From NCBI GenBank assembly GCA_028023455.1, contig JAQFVV010006826.1, forward strand, positions 183,317 through 247,316: 64,000 nucleotides of DNA. The letters run 5' to 3'. The notes under the pieces are model-generated. The model worked only from the letters and a program-made list of their open reading frames with translations. It ran no database searches and was not told where the DNA came from. Source of the DNA: Epiperipatus broadwayi (lineage: Eukaryota > Onychophora > Udeonychophora > Euonychophora > Peripatidae). The translations under genes were made by a program, and so were the position numbers. Numbering within the stretch: the stretch's first letter is position 1; each line of letters begins with the position of its first letter. Positions 46,549 to 58,601 of the stretch are shown piece by piece.

Positions 46549-46645
46549 TAATTATGTAAATAAACTAAGCATATATAAGAACAAATGCTGAGTAACAGGA
46601 GGTATTATTTGTCTTTTGGAAAGTTTATTTGTATTATATAACTTA
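46549..46645 (-). repeat. Right arm of the 2.4-kb inverted pair
   Basis: Inverted partner of 44270-44363; see that entry. About 70-80% pairing by eye. Confidence 0.55.
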
Positions 46646-47125
46646 TTGGAAGATGCAGTTACTTACTATTCAGCTACATATAATTTAAGTTATTATTTAA
46701 GATGAATACTGTGATATATATCAAATAAAAGAGATAATTTATTATTTTATTTTGATAAAACAAATGAAATCTTTTATATGAGAGTAATTAAAATTGTAAT
46801 TTTTTCATTTTTTTTTACCTCAACTGTAACAAAAAGAAAAAAAATAAGATATTTTTTTCAATAAAAAAACCTGTGATGAATTTGTTTTTCATTCTTAATT
46901 CAAAATATATAAATATATTTTATTCATGAATAATATTAACTTCAAAACATATTTTACCTTTTTTAATTAGAAAATAGTTTGATGACCTGTTAAATGATTA
47001 TTTACTAAACTTTCTAAATATATCTAATTAAAATATGTTGTCAAGACTGATAATAATATAAGATATTTTTTGAGTAAAATATTTCAGTTTTTGTAATAGT
47101 ATTTTTATGAACCCAGAGTTTGTAT

Positions 47126-48820
47126 TGTACCGGGTCCCTCCAAATAAAATTTATCACTGCTGGGTTTAAATACTTTTAAACATGACCTTTTAATATCTTT
47201 TGAAATCTAAACTTTAATAAGTTTTAACATTTACTTTAATATCTGTAAATATTATGGGAATGGACTGGCACTTCAAATAGAGGGAAGAGTACCATTGATA
47301 GAATACCATCAATGATACCCATGGTCAGATCAGGCTATAAAAGCATAATATGACCTTATTTTCTGCCCATGTCCCATCTCAATTGCTGGAACAAAACCTG
47401 CCATCCAAAGCATTTTATTTGTTTTGAGGATCAGATTCAGTCATGGGTCACCATGTTATATAGCCAGCATGCTTCAGATGGCAGGCACACAATCCAGTGC
47501 TTGAAAATATTCCAAGCTAGCTCCTACTCTCAATCAGGAGATCCAGCTCATTAACGTAACACATATAAACATTTATATCTTTAAATGACTGGTGACACAG
47601 TGACAAAAAAGGTAGAGAGAAATTAGACCCAATAATAATTAAACAAACATTAATATTTATTCATGCACTGACATATCTAATATAAAAGAACATAAAATTA
47701 TAAATGATTAGCTCAGGCTAAATTTATATAGTCCTTCATTAGAGTTCATTTTATTTTAAAAAAATATCAAGTGTCTATAGACAATGATCAAAATATATTT
47801 ACATAGGCTTTCATGATATTAGATGACACAGGTCATTTGGTTTTGCTTTGCATCAGTGTTACTTTCCAACTGGTTGGATTTTGGTCTCCAGTGGTGATTT
47901 CAGGACTTGTCTTCCATTCTGAGACTTGACAATGGGAGAGAAAGAGAGTAGTGGCAGCGTCTATTTCATGACTTAATCGTTGGTATTGGGCATTGGTTCC
48001 AGGCACAAACAGTTGATTTTAGCAGAGAACTTTGGGACCTGAACCCAGTTGAACACTTCTAAGATGATTTAGCAAGGCATGCTGCTAATTCTGCAGCTTC
48101 TGCAATAATATTTTCCACAGCAATAGTGACTGTCTCTATTCTGTCCTTAGATTTTTAAATCTCTGGAGCAATGAATAATGTAATCAATCAAAGACAACAT
48201 GAAGACTGGAATGATTTACAGATTCAAGAGTGGAATAATAAAGAATAGACAGTTGCAACCTTTTATACCTTATTCCTCTATTGTTTTTATCATAGCTTTA
48301 AATCTATTTTTTAATTAAATTTACATTTTCTTTAATTGATTTTTATATTTTTTCTTAATCTAATCTTTTTCTAGATTAATCTATTATCTCATCACTTTTA
48401 TCCCTAAGAGATAGCTTACAAAGTTTTTAATTATTACAATTTCAATATTGTTATCAATCAGAAATCTTACTGGCATTCCTAAGTAATTAATCTTTTTATT
48501 TTTGATTTTTCACTAGCATTTATTTTTTACACATTTATTCTTTTAACTTATTTTTGATTTATAAAAAGGACAGTTTTCTTTAAATCTTTTTTTTTCTAAT
48601 TCTTTTCCACCCGCTTTTTAATAAAAGCTTTATTTTCTTTTAAAACATCAATATACACAATCTTCTACTTTTACAAAATTATGTTTTAAAACTACTTCTT
48701 AATTAATGATTTCTTTGACTATTTTTGTCTTAATAAATTTCATTATCTGTTTTCTTAAATTGTGAAATATGTAATGCTGATATATGTGAGTTTTATAACA
48801 TATATCTCATTAGTGTTACA
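47126..48820 (-). repeat. 3' LTR of the Gypsy element
   Basis: On the minus strand it starts tgtaacactaatgagatata and ends gggacccggtaca. It is about 290 bp longer than the 5' LTR; the extra segment (about 47945-48125) has no counterpart in the other copy. A 61-codon frame in it is not a gene. Confidence 0.9.
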
Positions 48821-48842
48821 TCATACACCCCTCATTTGAGAG
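48821..48842 (-). other. Polypurine tract of the Gypsy element
   Basis: On the minus strand tctcaaatgaggggtgtatga lies directly before the 3' LTR (tgtaacac). The purine-rich aaatgagggg is the expected plus-strand primer site. Confidence 0.7.
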
Positions 48843-49174
48843 ATAAAATGCATAAATTTGACCCATTTTAGCTCTGACTTTTTGTTTTCTTTTTTAACTT
48901 TACCATTTGATTTTTTTTTCATTTTTATTTATTTATTCACTATTTTTATAAATAAATGTCCAATTGCATACAGATATTTCTTTTGCCTTTAGGTCTGTCC
49001 AATTATTTTGATTTGTTTATGTTTTGTCAGGTGGTTCCTTTTTTTCTTTTAATCAATTTTAATGAATGGGCATTATTAAGTTCCTTTTTCTTCCTAACGC
49101 TCTGCTATGACAAATGCATTCTTGTCATATTTGTATATTATAACATGAAGACCATTGTAAATTGGCTGAAACCC

Positions 49175-50100
49175 TTACTTCCTTTGTCTTAACTCTCCCA
49201 TCTTTCTTAGATTAATCTGCAAATGGATACTATCCCTGTCCCTATCTACAAGGCATAATTCCACTGGCAGTTTAGTTTTAAATGGATAGGGTATATTTTT
49301 CCCAAAATGAAGCTGTACAGGTTCAAACTCCATACATTTATTTCTGGACCAATTTATCATGTTAATAATCCAGGGAATTTCTTTAATCCACTCTCTGTGA
49401 TTGTCATGTATATATAGTCTAAATAATTATCCTAGTTCCCACATGATGCACTCACATATATTAGACTGCAGGTTATGAATAGATGTATGTGTTTTATCTT
49501 AAGTTTATTGATCCATTTTTTTTATTCTTCAGAAATGAATGAAATTCCATGATCAAAGATAATTCTATTTGGGATTTTAATAGTTTCAAAATATCACTGC
49601 TGTAACACACAAATAGTTTGCTTGGAATTTGCTATGACACAGGGTATGCAGCCACCAGTTTTGAAAAAATAACAAACTACTAACAGATTTCCCATTTTAT
49701 TAAATGGAGGTGATGGTCTGTAATAATCTATGGTGACTATAAGTTATTTGAAGTATTGAGAGTGAATGGGTATAAGTGGAATTATGCTTGATGCATTGAG
49801 TGGTTTGGTTTTAATGCATAGCTCAGATTCATTTATAGTGACCAGAATGCTGGCATACATCCCCAGCTTGTAGAATCAATGACTTAAAACAATCCTTGAT
49901 TTTACTCTCCATAATGTCCATACCTTTGATGAATATATTCATCCACCTGCTTCAACAGGGTGATGGGTATAACTATATGTTTTTATTTATTTTTTCCATT
50001 CATTTTGTACTGTAACCCCCCCCATGTAATAGCCCTTTCTATCTCTCTACAAAGGGTTATTTATGTTTTCTTTTATGGATTGATGATGTAGATATTTCAT
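49175..50100 (-). pseudogene. Gypsy integrase remnant
   Basis: Minus-strand frames give, in order: YIHQRYGHYG (about 49920-49950, HHCC finger region), TIDYYRPSPPF then LLVVCYFFKTGG (about 49660-49745, around the first catalytic Asp), IIFDHGISFIS (about 49530-49565, the second Asp in D-x-G-x-x-F), and REWIKEIPWIINMINWSRNK followed by FEPVQLHFGKN (about 49290-49400, the region before the chromodomain or C-terminal domain). This is the standard order of an integrase. It is fragmented by stops. Confidence 0.75.
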
Positions 50101-50298
50101 TATTTGTCAGCAGTCAAAGTTTTCTCTTAGTCTTTTTTTAACCCCAGAGGTCCTTTTTTACATAGAACATTACACCTTAAATCTGTTGATCCAGTGAAGT
50201 TGGACAGTGCCTTAATGTAACTTCCACTGCATACTCTCTACCTTTGCAATGTTCTACACAATAATTAAATGTTTGGATGAACAGGTTCCATTTATTAG

Positions 50299-50526
50299 TC
50301 AACTGTTTGTTAAGAGACTATTGTTTAAAAATTTGAAGCTCTTGTGATCTGTGATTACAATTACCTCTGATCCTATTAGAAACTTACAAAATTTTTGAAA
50401 AGCCCAAATGATCGCTAAAACTTCCTCTTCTGTCACTGTGTAATTTAATTCAGGACCCTTCAATAAATAGCTTATAAAAAAGGACACTCTGCTAGCCCCC
50501 CTCTTGGATTTAAAAAATAGTAGCAC
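50299..50526 (-). pseudogene. Gypsy RNase H domain remnant
   Basis: Reads ISYLLKGPELNYTVTEEEVL AIIWAFQKF then VIVITDHKSFKFLNN. These match the family pattern S-x-x-L-x-x-x-E-x-N-Y-x-x-x-E-x-E-x-L-A-I-x-W and TDHKSLK-L. The catalytic E and D of the usual set are visible. It continues in another frame from the RT connection segment. Confidence 0.9.
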
Positions 50527-51500
50527 CTAATCTGATATCACTATTGTTGGTTTGTATGAAAAATTGTTTGCAAAAGTCAGGATATAATAGCATAACTTTT
50601 TTTAAGAACCTAATTTTTACATTTTGAAAACTGCTATCATGCTGTGTCATCCTTTCCCAAGAGCTTTTCCTTTTTAGCAATTTCAGTAGTGGCTCCACAT
50701 CAAATAAATTTTTTATAACATTGGTTATAAAAAATACCTAACCTTACAAACGTCTATGTGTTTTTATTTCTGGGAACTAGAAACTCCTGAATTGCTTGAA
50801 TTTTTCCAGGGTGTGGTTGAATTTCATTCCCATTTATTATGTGTCCTAAAAACTTTACCTCATATGCCATTAAATTGCCTTTTTAAAATGTTTTTTTCTT
50901 TTTGTTTACACATTTGCAATAGCTGCTTTAAATGAAGTGTTCTTCTACATTTTCTGCTGCTAAAACTATGTCATCGGCATATTCTCTACTAATTTTTTTT
51001 TATTTCATCTGATAATACCTGGTCAAGACATTGTATTAGCTCTTCTCCACTATTTTTATCCCCAAATGATATTCATTTAAAGTTTTAATTATGCCATTGT
51101 ACTGAAATGCGGTATATTTCAGTTCATGAGGATGTAACTCGATCTGTAATAACTGGTGGTTAAATTGAATGTCAAAAACACCTTTTTGTTATGAAAATTT
51201 CTAATAGTTTATATATGGGTGGAGGAGCATTTGTGTCAGGGATTGTTATATTGTTCAATTGTCTCAAGTCCAAGCAAAGCCTGATGGACCTATCCCTTTT
51301 CTTTACTGTTATAAGGGGATTGTTATAAGGTTATGGTGCATTTGGATATAATTCCCCCATCTTATCCATTTTATTTTATCTGCTCTTCAACCTTTCCTCT
51401 GCATTGGTGAGGAATAGGGTATGCCCTGTCCTGGTATGGTTGGTCTTCTATGAGTTTTATTTTATGCTCATAGCCTTGAATTACTCCAGGGTCTTCTGAA
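50510..51500 (-). pseudogene. Gypsy reverse transcriptase remnant
   Basis: On the minus strand: RDRSIRLCLDLRQLNNITIP (about 51235-51300, motif before the palm), EYADDIVLAAENVEEHF (about 50940-50987) with the YADD catalytic box at about 50970-50981, FLGHIINGNEIQPHPGKIQA (about 50790-50850), and PLLKLLKRKSSW then LLYPDFCKQFFIQTN (50510-50698). The order is that of Ty3/Gypsy RT. Several stops and frameshifts. Confidence 0.9.
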
Positions 51501-51879
51501 AAACATTTTCATATTCACTCAACACCTGCTCTAGTCACTTTCTTTGATAATTATTTATAAATTTTAATTCTTTTATTCTTTCAAGTATTTCTATTTTTAC
51601 ATCAGTATTTTGTATGCAACATGTTATGGAGGATGTATGCATTTTGTCTGATTCAAACAGCAATACCTTATCATTTACTCCTATATAATTCAGTTTATAA
51701 TCCATGTCCTATGCATGAAAATCTGACCCCAGTATGACTTTCATGGATTAATCCCTCCAAAATAAGACAAAAACATGACATGATCTTCCTTTCCTATCCA
51801 CATGTTTACCCAGATATGCTTTGACACTAATTTTGCATTTTTACTATTGTCCATAGTTATGTATACTATCTTTAATGGT

Positions 51880-52030
51880 ATGGTTTTTATATTAAGGATT
51901 TATACAGCTGATAAGTTTGATCATATCCTGTGACCTTACCAACTCTTGACTCCCTGAGTCCAACACTGCATCTGTTATTATTCCTTCCAATACTATTTTT
52001 ACTTTAGGACAATGTTGGGGTGCCAATATA
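51880..52030 (-). pseudogene. Gypsy aspartic protease remnant
   Basis: Minus frame CPKVKIVLEGIITDAVLDSG S with the D-S-G active-site triad and following residues QELVRS. It is preceded by a decayed zinc-knuckle-like stretch (H-C-P-K at its end). Confidence 0.7.
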
Positions 52031-52039
52031 GGCTCTTTG

Positions 52040-53319
52040 CTCCCAGATTTGCACTAAGTTTGCTACTTGTGAGTAACTATCTCCTCTGTCTATATGTATG
52101 CTATGTTTTGTTTTCTGTACATAGCTCTTTATGCTGTAAAAATTCTTATTATTATTTCCACTCCATCCCTTTTATACAAATCATACTTCATGGTATTTAT
52201 ATGTCTACCTATTCCTAGGAATTCAAATTCCTTTTCTTTATTTTCATTTTTTAGCCTTGTACTATCAATTTCACTAAGCAACTTCACTATCAGCTCCATT
52301 CCAATCAACATTTGTTCTATATTATATGGGAGATTGCACTTTATTATTCATATGATTTGATGTTCTGTAGTGGGTTAGCCATTAACAATCTTACCATCAC
52401 TACTTTCTGGTGAAAAAATAAAGTGAGCAGTTCAGCAGGTTGCCATTTATCCTGAGACACCTAGTATTTAATGTCTTCTTGTTGCTCCTCCATCCAATAT
52501 TCTCTGACTGTAACTAGTTTTATAAATAAAAAAAATCCCACCAGAACTGAGCATCACATTGAATATGGCTACAAACTATAGTTACCATAGCCTCCTCACT
52601 CAGCTGGTTCCACATGAAGTAGCATTCAGGCTGCCAAGATGTTCAACTGGAGTCTTCCCCACCTGCTCTGAGAATGTTTTTAGTTTTAAAAATTGATTAA
52701 TCATATGTGTTATTTAAATCCATGTACATACTTATGATTTTCTCTTCCCTACTGTAACCATTTACATTTTTAATTTTTGATTTAACTTTTCCATATATAT
52801 TTTTCCAATTTCTAGCATGGTTTTCTGTATCCACTATTTTATTTCTTCCATATTATTATGAGCCTCCATTTTTGTTTTAGCTCTATTACAGATTTTTTTA
52901 ATTATTACTAACTTTTACAAAACAAATTTTATTTTACTTCTTTTTATTTTTCCATATTTTAAATCAAACAAAATGTTTGACTAACTCCAAAAATCCTCTC
53001 TGTCCTCTCTAATTTCCACCTGATTATAAACAACCCCCAATAATAAAATTATTTACCCTCTCTGACTGTTTTTTCTTTCTTTTTTTACTTACATTACATA
53101 TCCTACTCTTTTTATTTTATATTCTTAATTATTTTATATTTTTAATATTATAGTTTGTTTGCTTTAGTCTATTTCTCTTCTCACACTGCTCACCAATTTC
53201 ACTTTTATTATTAAGCAATTTAGTGTTTAATTTAATTTTTAGTTTCAGACTTTATAAATTTTAAATTCTAACTATGCTGGATCATTTATGGCACTTCAGC
53301 ACCCACATTGGATGGCATT
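52040..53319 (-). pseudogene. Gypsy gag region and leader, decayed
   Basis: Minus-strand text around 52500-52640 includes AMVTIVCSHI then AQFWWDFFY, a W-W pair like the capsid-type gag helix (A-x-x-W). Otherwise no clear frame. The leader next to the 5' LTR (about 53290-53319) should hold the primer site; I cannot assign the tRNA. Confidence 0.45.
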
Positions 53320-54722
53320 TGTACCAGATACTTCCAAATAAGGTTTATTACTGCTGGATTTAAATACTTTTAAGCATGATCTTTGAATATCTTTTGGAAT
53401 TTAAACTCTAATAAATTTTAATATCTACTTTAATATCTCTAAGTCTTATAGGAACAGAGAGGCACTTCAAGTGGAGGGGAGAATACCATTGATAGCATAG
53501 CCATCAACAATAGCCACAGTGAGATTGGGCTATAAAAGCATAACAGGATCACATTCCCTGACCATGGCTTACTTTGGCTGCTGGAACAAAACTTGACATC
53601 CAAAGCATTTTATTTGTTTTGAGGTTCAAACTCATGCTTCAAATGACAAGCACAATATCCCAACACATATAAACATTTATATCTTTAAATGAATAGTGAT
53701 GCAGTAACTAAACAGAAAGGGAGAATAGACCAAATAATAATTAAGCAATCATTAATATTTATTCATTCATAGACATATTTAAAATAATATACAAATAACA
53801 TAATAAAATTATAAATAATTAGCTCAGGCTAAATTTAAAGTCCTTTATTAGAATTCATTTCATTTAAAAAAATATCAAGTGTCTATAGAAAGTGATCAAA
53901 ATATATTTACCTAAACTTTCATGATATTAGATGATACAGTTCATTTGGTTATGATTTGCATCAGTGTTATTTCCAAACTTGTTGGCTTTTTATCTCCATT
54001 GATGGTTTCAGGGCTTGTCTTTCATTCTGAGACAATAGTGACTGGCTCTATTCTGTCCTTAGATTTCTGAATCTCTGGAGCAATGACTGACATAATAAAT
54101 CAATGACAGCATGCAGACCAGAATTATTTACAGACCCAAAAGGAGAATAACAATAGATGGTTGCAACCTTTTATACCTTTTTCTCTCTCATTGTTTTCCT
54201 TATCGTAGCTTTAAATCTATTTTTTAATTTAATTTACATTTTCTTTAATTGATTTTTATATTTTTTCTTAATCTAATCTTTTTCTAGATTAATCTACTAT
54301 CTCATCACTTTTATCCTGAAGAGATAGCTTACATAGTTTTAATTATTACAATTTCAATATCATTCTCAATCAGAAATCTTATTGATATTCCAAATTACTT
54401 AATTAGTATTTATTATTTTTGATTTTTGACTAACATTTATTTTTTACACTTTTATTTTTTTAATTTATTTTTGATTTATAACAAGGAGATTTTTATTTGA
54501 ATCTTTTTTTTCTAATTTTTTTCCCTACTTGCTTTTTAATGAAAGCTTTATTCTCATTTAAAAGAGCAATATACAAAATCTTTTACTTCTACAAAATTGT
54601 TTTAAAACTACTTTCTAACTATTTTTTCTTAATAAATTTGATTATCTGTTTTTTTTTTAAAATTATGAAATATGTAATGCTGATATATGTGAGTTTTATA
54701 ACATATATCTCATTAGTGTTCA
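53320..54722 (-). repeat. 5' LTR of the Gypsy element
   Basis: Minus-strand start tgaacactaatgagatatat and end atctggtaca. Homologous along its length to the 3' LTR, apart from the missing segment near 54025 and scattered differences. Confidence 0.9.
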
Positions 54723-54729
54723 GTATTAA

Positions 54730-56830
54730 ACAGCTAATGTAACTGACATAGGCTTTTAAGTTTGCAAGATGCTGTTACCCCTGACCTGAACAATGTCCAT
54801 GGCTAAGGTAATAAATTATTTTCTGTTTGTAATGTCAAGTAATCTAAAAAGCCATCAAGAGCCTTACTTCCACTTCAAACATCTTCAGAATGGATTGTAC
54901 ATTTCCAGCATGAAATTAATTATTTGATACATAGTAATTTCAAAGCTCAAAATTTGATTTCTAACACTTTGTTAGAAGTCAATCCATTTCTGTTTTATAT
55001 AAAGAATTAATTAAGACAAGCATCAAATTAAAACAAAGATCGAATCATCAACTTCAAATTCTAATAAACTATAAACTCTTTTAAGTTCTTACCAAAAACA
55101 CCCAATGCAATAGAAACATGAGTCTATTTTTTTAACTCTCTTCATTTAATAACAAATCAAGTATATTTATCATTTCTAATATATAGAGATATATATTTGT
55201 AAAATATTTTCAAATCTAGATTCTGTCAATTAGTAGAAACATTTAATTCAATCAAATATTTATATAAGTATCATTAGATAAACTGTAAATTTATCTATGA
55301 ATTAAAAATTGTTATGAATTTAATAACTTTTTTTGCTTAAAATATAATCTTAGATCTTACCATTTTAATTTAATAGTTCTTCTATATATGTGTCTGTGGT
55401 GTAACGATCATATTTGTACATTTACCTAACAAAATTCAGAGTCCAGACAAAATACACCAAAGCTGATTGAGATGAGGTGGTAAGACCTGGACTCTGACCA
55501 AAGTTCAATTCATTTACCAGTACTCAATGATTTAACACCCTATGAATGACATTTATGAGGTTACATTTGGTCTCAATTCTTCAGTGAGCTGACTAAGCAA
55601 AGAAAGAAACATGAGACTCATAGAAAATTAACAATTTATTGATGATTAAGAACTAAATAAACTAAAACACACTAAGACTTAACTAAAGAAATGCATATTA
55701 TACACATTAATTATAAAAAAAATTGGATGATTTGGAGTTGTATTGTGAGTAAAAGACATGAAACAACTTACAATTTTAAATAGGTTTATTAAAATGATTG
55801 ATTAATTAACTTAATAAAACAAAAAACAGCAGTTACTTAGGTTAGGATACATATATAATTAATGCATACAGGCATTACAGAGATGATGAGATGAATTTAA
55901 TATAGAAGTGTTTGCGGTTAATAAACCATGCTTATCATATTTTGATACGTTAAACTATTTTTAGGTTTTCCAAAATTATAAGCTAAAATGGTAGCCAGGA
56001 TTATTATTATATATAGCATTAAGCTTATTGTTCTAAATACATTAAAATTTATCAATTTAATAAACTCAACACACAGATTCAATCTGGTAATCTAGATTAT
56101 GGGTTCAGACTAAAGCAAAGAGAAGAAAAACTGGTTACTTTTATATTTGCATCTGGAGACTATGGTGCTAATAAAATACTAAAATAAAGGTTGCAGTGTG
56201 AGTGAGTAATTGTTCATGGGTTTCAATATCAAATACTCAGTGGCCTAAGCTTGCAACAATTAAATAAGAACATTTGTTCAGAAACTTGGATTGGCTACTC
56301 CCGGCCTTAATCTCAGTAATATGCTTGGTGCTCTAACCTGAATGGATGTGGATGGGAGCAGCCTCCACCTTTACCCCATCAAGACATAGCAAGACATTGA
56401 TACATCAATGGGTGCTTAGTAAAGATACACTTGCAATGCCTAGTAATGCAAATATGTATATACAGAATTAATTAACTAATGCACCTAAACAGATAGTTTC
56501 TATCTGCTACTACTAATTCATTCCAGGTTTTAGGTTAGCATATAGTACTCATGCTAATTAAAAGAGTTAACTAAATCATTAATCTAGTTAATACATTGAA
56601 TCTGTGTGTATATATATATATATATAAAATTCTTAGAATAGGATTAGTTAGTATAATATAAAAAAATTTTTTAAGAGTAATAGTAATTAAAACAATAATA
56701 TATATATAATAAAATTTCTATCTAAAACCCTATTTGACTAAAGTACAATCCATTCAACCAAGTTCATTATATCAAGTTCATTTTAATATTTTCATATACG
56801 TTTAATAACCGTCCTAATAGTCTAATATTT
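54730..56830. other. AT-rich region downstream of the gag element
   Basis: A hairpin cagagtccag/ctggactctg lies at 55435-55498, beginning 30 bp after tgtaacgatcat (55400), possibly an LTR scrap. A short (TA)n tract is at about 56608-56627. No pol domain was recognised in the minus strand, the direction of gag. Confidence 0.5.
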
Positions 56831-57532
56831 TTACAACCCCGGGTCAGGTGGATAATACTGATCTCTCATTATCGATGACTGTGGCCTTGGGTTTTCTAAA
56901 CTTTGCCCTCTGTCAGGTGGCTCTTTGGCCCAATAGTTAAAATCCAATGTAGTGAGAAATTCAATCTTTTCTTCTATGTCTTTGATCCGACAGCCTGCCA
57001 TTAATTGTTGGATGGTTAGCGGCATACTATGCTGGATGGTCCCTATGATGTGTGAATCCGAAAAGGCGAACGTTGTAAGGGATTTAAACCGGTTCACTTG
57101 GTGGAGGAAAAACTGTGTGTGCATCTCTTGGGGTATCGTCCCATATTTTTCCTGGCAGAGTGTATTGTAGATACCGCTTTGACACTCGTTGCTCCAGTAA
57201 TGCTTCATTAACACATCTTTGTATTTTTCTATGGTTTTAGGCTTCCATCTCACCATATTCCACCAGTCCTTAGCAGATCCCTGTAGATAGTAACTGGCTA
57301 TCACTATATGCTCATCTGGCCCTGTCTTATGAACTTGGAAGAACTTTTGTAAGCTCTCTAAGTGGGCTTGAGAATTTTCTCCTATCTCCCCTCTAAAGAT
57401 TTTGATGTAGATCATCTTTGCTAAATAGCTTTGGTGTCCAATGTCCATCTTCATCTCTTCTTTAATGCTGAACTTCCTTCTCCGGTTCTTGTCGGCCTTC
57501 ATTGGCTGGAATGAGGTTTCTTTGCTCCTCAC
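56831..57532 (-). CDS. Retroelement gag, capsid-like part
   Basis: Open for 233 codons. Residues 44-130 carry the retrotransposon gag fold signature: I-K-I-F-R-G-E at 44-50, then LESLQKFFQVHK, then YYLQGSAKDWWN with the A-x-x-WW pair at about 87-91, and a following Y/F-x-x-L-x-x-x-YW block at 104-113. Such proteins pack the element RNA in virus-like particles. No zinc knuckle follows; it ends PPDPGL. It overlaps the upstream ORF by 71 bp in a +1-shifted frame, so the two probably form one gag interrupted by a single frameshift or joined by ribosomal frameshifting. The ATG at 57532 may not be the true start. Downstream no protease or RT was found. Unusually open for this window. Confidence 0.8.
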   Translation of the reverse strand: MRSKETSFQPMKADKNRRRKFSIKEEMKMDIGHQSYLAKMIYIKIFRGEIGENSQAHLESLQKFFQVHKTGPDEHIVIASYYLQGSAKDWWNMVRWKPKTIEKYKDVLMKHYWSNECQSGIYNTLCQEKYGTIPQEMHTQFFLHQVNRFKSLTTFAFSDSHIIGTIQHSMPLTIQQLMAGCRIKDIEEKIEFLTTLDFNYWAKEPPDRGQSLENPRPQSSIMRDQYYPPDPGL

Positions 57533-57959
57533 ACTTTTTCATATTTACTACACTACCTGCTTGCCCTTCTATTATCATCGGTTCATCTGATCTCTCTGAC
57601 TTCCTTTCCTTTTCCATATCTTTAATCTCTTCTTCCTTTTTACAAGCTGGGGATATTCCAAAATGTTCCTTTATGGCTTCTAACTCTCTCCACATAATGT
57701 CTTTAAATTCCTGATATTCTCTAACTCTTATCTTTTCTTCTTTTTGTTTCTGTTTTGATTCTTCATCTCTTCTTTTTCTCATTTCCTCCTCATACATTTT
57801 CTTCATTTTTTGCATATTCTGTCTGAGTATTTCCTCAATGAACTTGAAATTAAAGTCCATTGATCCTCTGTATTGTTGCGGAGCTTCCCTTCGCTCGGGT
57901 GTCGACTTCAAAGCTTCAGATAAATCTACTTGCTGTATATCAATATTTTCTGATTCCAT
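57462..57959 (-). CDS. Retroelement gag, N-terminal coiled-coil part
   Basis: Open for 165 codons from ATG at 57959. Residues about 40-100 are highly charged and heptad-like (ILRQNMQKMKKMYEEEMRKR and on to MWRELEAIKEHF), predicting a coiled coil. An acidic-basic linker follows. No signal peptide or membrane segment. It lies about 620 bp downstream of a primer-binding site on the same strand, as a gag N-terminus should. The frame ends at 57462 shortly after entering the capsid ORF, whose frame differs by one. I infer that both encode one protein. A domesticated gag gene is an alternative. Confidence 0.75.
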   Translation of the reverse strand: MESENIDIQQVDLSEALKSTPERREAPQQYRGSMDFNFKFIEEILRQNMQKMKKMYEEEMRKRRDEESKQKQKEEKIRVREYQEFKDIMWRELEAIKEHFGISPACKKEEEIKDMEKERKSERSDEPMIIEGQAGSVVNMKKCEEQRNLIPANEGRQEPEKEVQH

Positions 57960-58578
57960 TTTCTTAATATGATTTATTTTTTTATACTACTAGCATTTGA
58001 CTACTCCCCACCGGTATATTGGCCCTATAACACTCTTTCGCTGCCCTCACCTACTCTACATTGCCCTATCTCTATATTGCTGCGTTTAACATATTTAACA
58101 TATATATTACAGCAAACTACTGGTAACGCATATAATAAGCCACTGCTGTCTATGATATATATATTTGTACTTTAACAAAATATTTACTGTTAACATATAT
58201 AACAAGCTTCTGCTGTCTATGCTATATATATAACGGTGCTTTAATAAATTATTCAATGCTACCTGCTTTCTCATTTAACGACTGATTACTTTTTTTTTTT
58301 GACATATATATATATAAATATTTCATTAGATCCGAGTATTTTCGTTCCTTCTTAACTTACACACACATCCCTGCTTTCCTTAAATTTGTTATTACGCCTG
58401 CTGTCCTTTCATTTACTCGACCCACATTATTTCATTCGATTTATTTTTTTTAAATTATTTTTATCAAAACAAAATCGTATATATATAGAATAATTAGCTA
58501 ACTCGAGTAACGAACGCTAAAAGAAATTTATATGCGTTATATTTTGCTCAGGGTATATATGGTTTTTTTGTATTGAAA
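57960..58578 (-). other. Gag leader
   Basis: Region between the primer-binding site and the gag start. It contains a direct repeat of the type tatataRcaagcYtctgctgtctatgatatat (about 58128-58155 and 58197-58230). No coding signal. Confidence 0.5.
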
Positions 58579-58599
58579 GCTCCACGTTGGAAAGCGCCA
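58579..58599 (-). other. Primer-binding site resembling the tRNA-Lys type
   Basis: On the minus strand tggcgctttccaacgtggagc resembles the known lysine tRNA primer site TGGCGCCCAACGTGGGGC, with an insertion of a few bases. An LTR end (…agca) precedes it at 58602 on the minus strand. This fixes the 5' side of the gag element. Confidence 0.6.
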
Positions 58600-58601
58600 A
58601 A

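Larger units (their letters stand above)
47122..54726 (-). mobile_element. Complete but inactive Ty3/Gypsy LTR retrotransposon
   Basis: Two LTRs (47126-48820 and 53320-54722) in the same orientation bracket gag-pol remnants that read on the minus strand. Flanking gtat at 47122-47125 and 54723-54726 is a 4-bp target duplication, as is usual for Gypsy integrases. The order on the minus strand is 5' LTR, gag-like, protease, RT, RNase H, integrase, polypurine tract, 3' LTR. All domains contain stops or frameshifts. LTRs differ by many substitutions and one large indel, so the insertion is old. Confidence 0.93.

Noticed and set aside
57502-57714. 70-codon plus frame
   Set aside because: Antisense shadow of the gag coiled-coil frame.
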